From the NCBI GenBank assembly GCA_030612225.1, contig JAUWOH010000044.1, positions 1 through 13,554 of the forward strand: a stretch of 13,554 bases of DNA, read 5' to 3'. The notes under the pieces are model-generated. The model saw only the letters and a program-made list of their open reading frames with translations. It did not search any database and was not told where the DNA came from. A program made the translations under genes and the position numbers. This DNA comes from Desulfobacteraceae bacterium (GTDB taxonomy: Bacteria > Desulfobacterota > Desulfobacteria > Desulfobacterales > JAUWMJ01). Positions 13,416 to 13,554 of the stretch are shown here, piece after piece. Every line of letters begins with the position of its first letter. Position 1 is the first letter of the stretch.

Positions 13416-13554
13416 TTTTTATATATTCACCGTACCCTTCTTTTTTCAAATCCTCTTTTGGAATAAAACGAAGAGCGGCGGAGTTTATACAGTAACGAAG
13501 TCCTGTTGGTGCAGGTCCATCAGGGAATACATGCCCGAGATGAGAATCGGCATG
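13408..13554 (-). CDS. msrB: Peptide-methionine (R)-S-oxide reductase MsrB, C-terminal part
   Basis: The last 48 codons of an MsrB domain are present; the gene continues past the right edge. The conserved tail is unmistakable: [20 protein letters not shown] followed by [11 protein letters not shown], which holds the catalytic cysteine, then [11 protein letters not shown]. MsrB reduces methionine-R-sulfoxide in proteins using thioredoxin-type donors. Whether it is a stand-alone MsrB or the end of an MsrA-MsrB fusion cannot be seen. The stop TAA (13408-13410) lies inside the inverted repeat of the adjacent element, yet the protein ends at a normal family length. Confidence 0.93.
   Translation of the reverse strand, partial: HADSHLGHVFPDGPAPTGLRYCINSAALRFIPKEDLKKEGYGEYIKIW

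Overview
The window looks like a chromosomal segment of a Gram-negative anaerobe, most likely a sulfate-reducer-type deltaproteobacterium (Desulfobacterota). The clues are moderate AT-richness, a lipoprotein-type PhnD-like binding protein fused into a two-component operon, a histidine kinase carrying the Cys-rich 'two-CW' module, a MoaD/ThiS-type sulfur carrier, a YkgJ-type Cys cluster and palindromic intergenic repeats. The taxonomic call is an inference from gene content; there is no rRNA or tRNA in the window.

Left part (1-3044, minus strand). A nucleotidyltransferase gene runs off the left edge. It is translationally coupled to an upstream winged-helix regulator, which fits an AbiE-like toxin-antitoxin pair. 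A near-perfect 37-bp palindrome covers the predicted promoter of the pair. Next comes an AAA ATPase of the AAA_14/DUF4143 type with its own promoter.

Middle-left (3286-5246). sfsA (minus) diverges from a TIGR02757/DUF2400 gene (plus). The 3' end of the latter overlaps, tail to tail, a small MoaD/ThiS-like gene (minus). A roughly 150-bp palindromic repeat follows, and then a quiet AT-rich spacer.

Centre (5597-9013, plus strand). A good sigma-70 promoter and a start-proximal hairpin lead into a three-gene signalling operon: a PhnD-like lipoprotein, a hybrid-sensor histidine kinase (periplasmic sensor, HAMP interrupted by a nine-cysteine two-CW domain, PAS, HisKA, HATPase) and a stand-alone receiver. 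There are no transporter genes, so the binding protein probably acts as the ligand sensor for the kinase.

Right part (9019-13554, minus strand). A dual-specificity phosphatase fused to a YkgJ-like cysteine-cluster domain lies downstream of a large PEP-synthase-like phosphotransferase, which has the ATP-grasp and phospho-histidine domains but a different C-terminal domain in place of the PEP/pyruvate TIM barrel. Two related repeat elements with heptamer-like GGTTCA arrays flank the phosphotransferase gene. One is bounded by perfect 15-bp terminal inverted repeats and ends on the stop codon of a partial msrB gene at the right edge.
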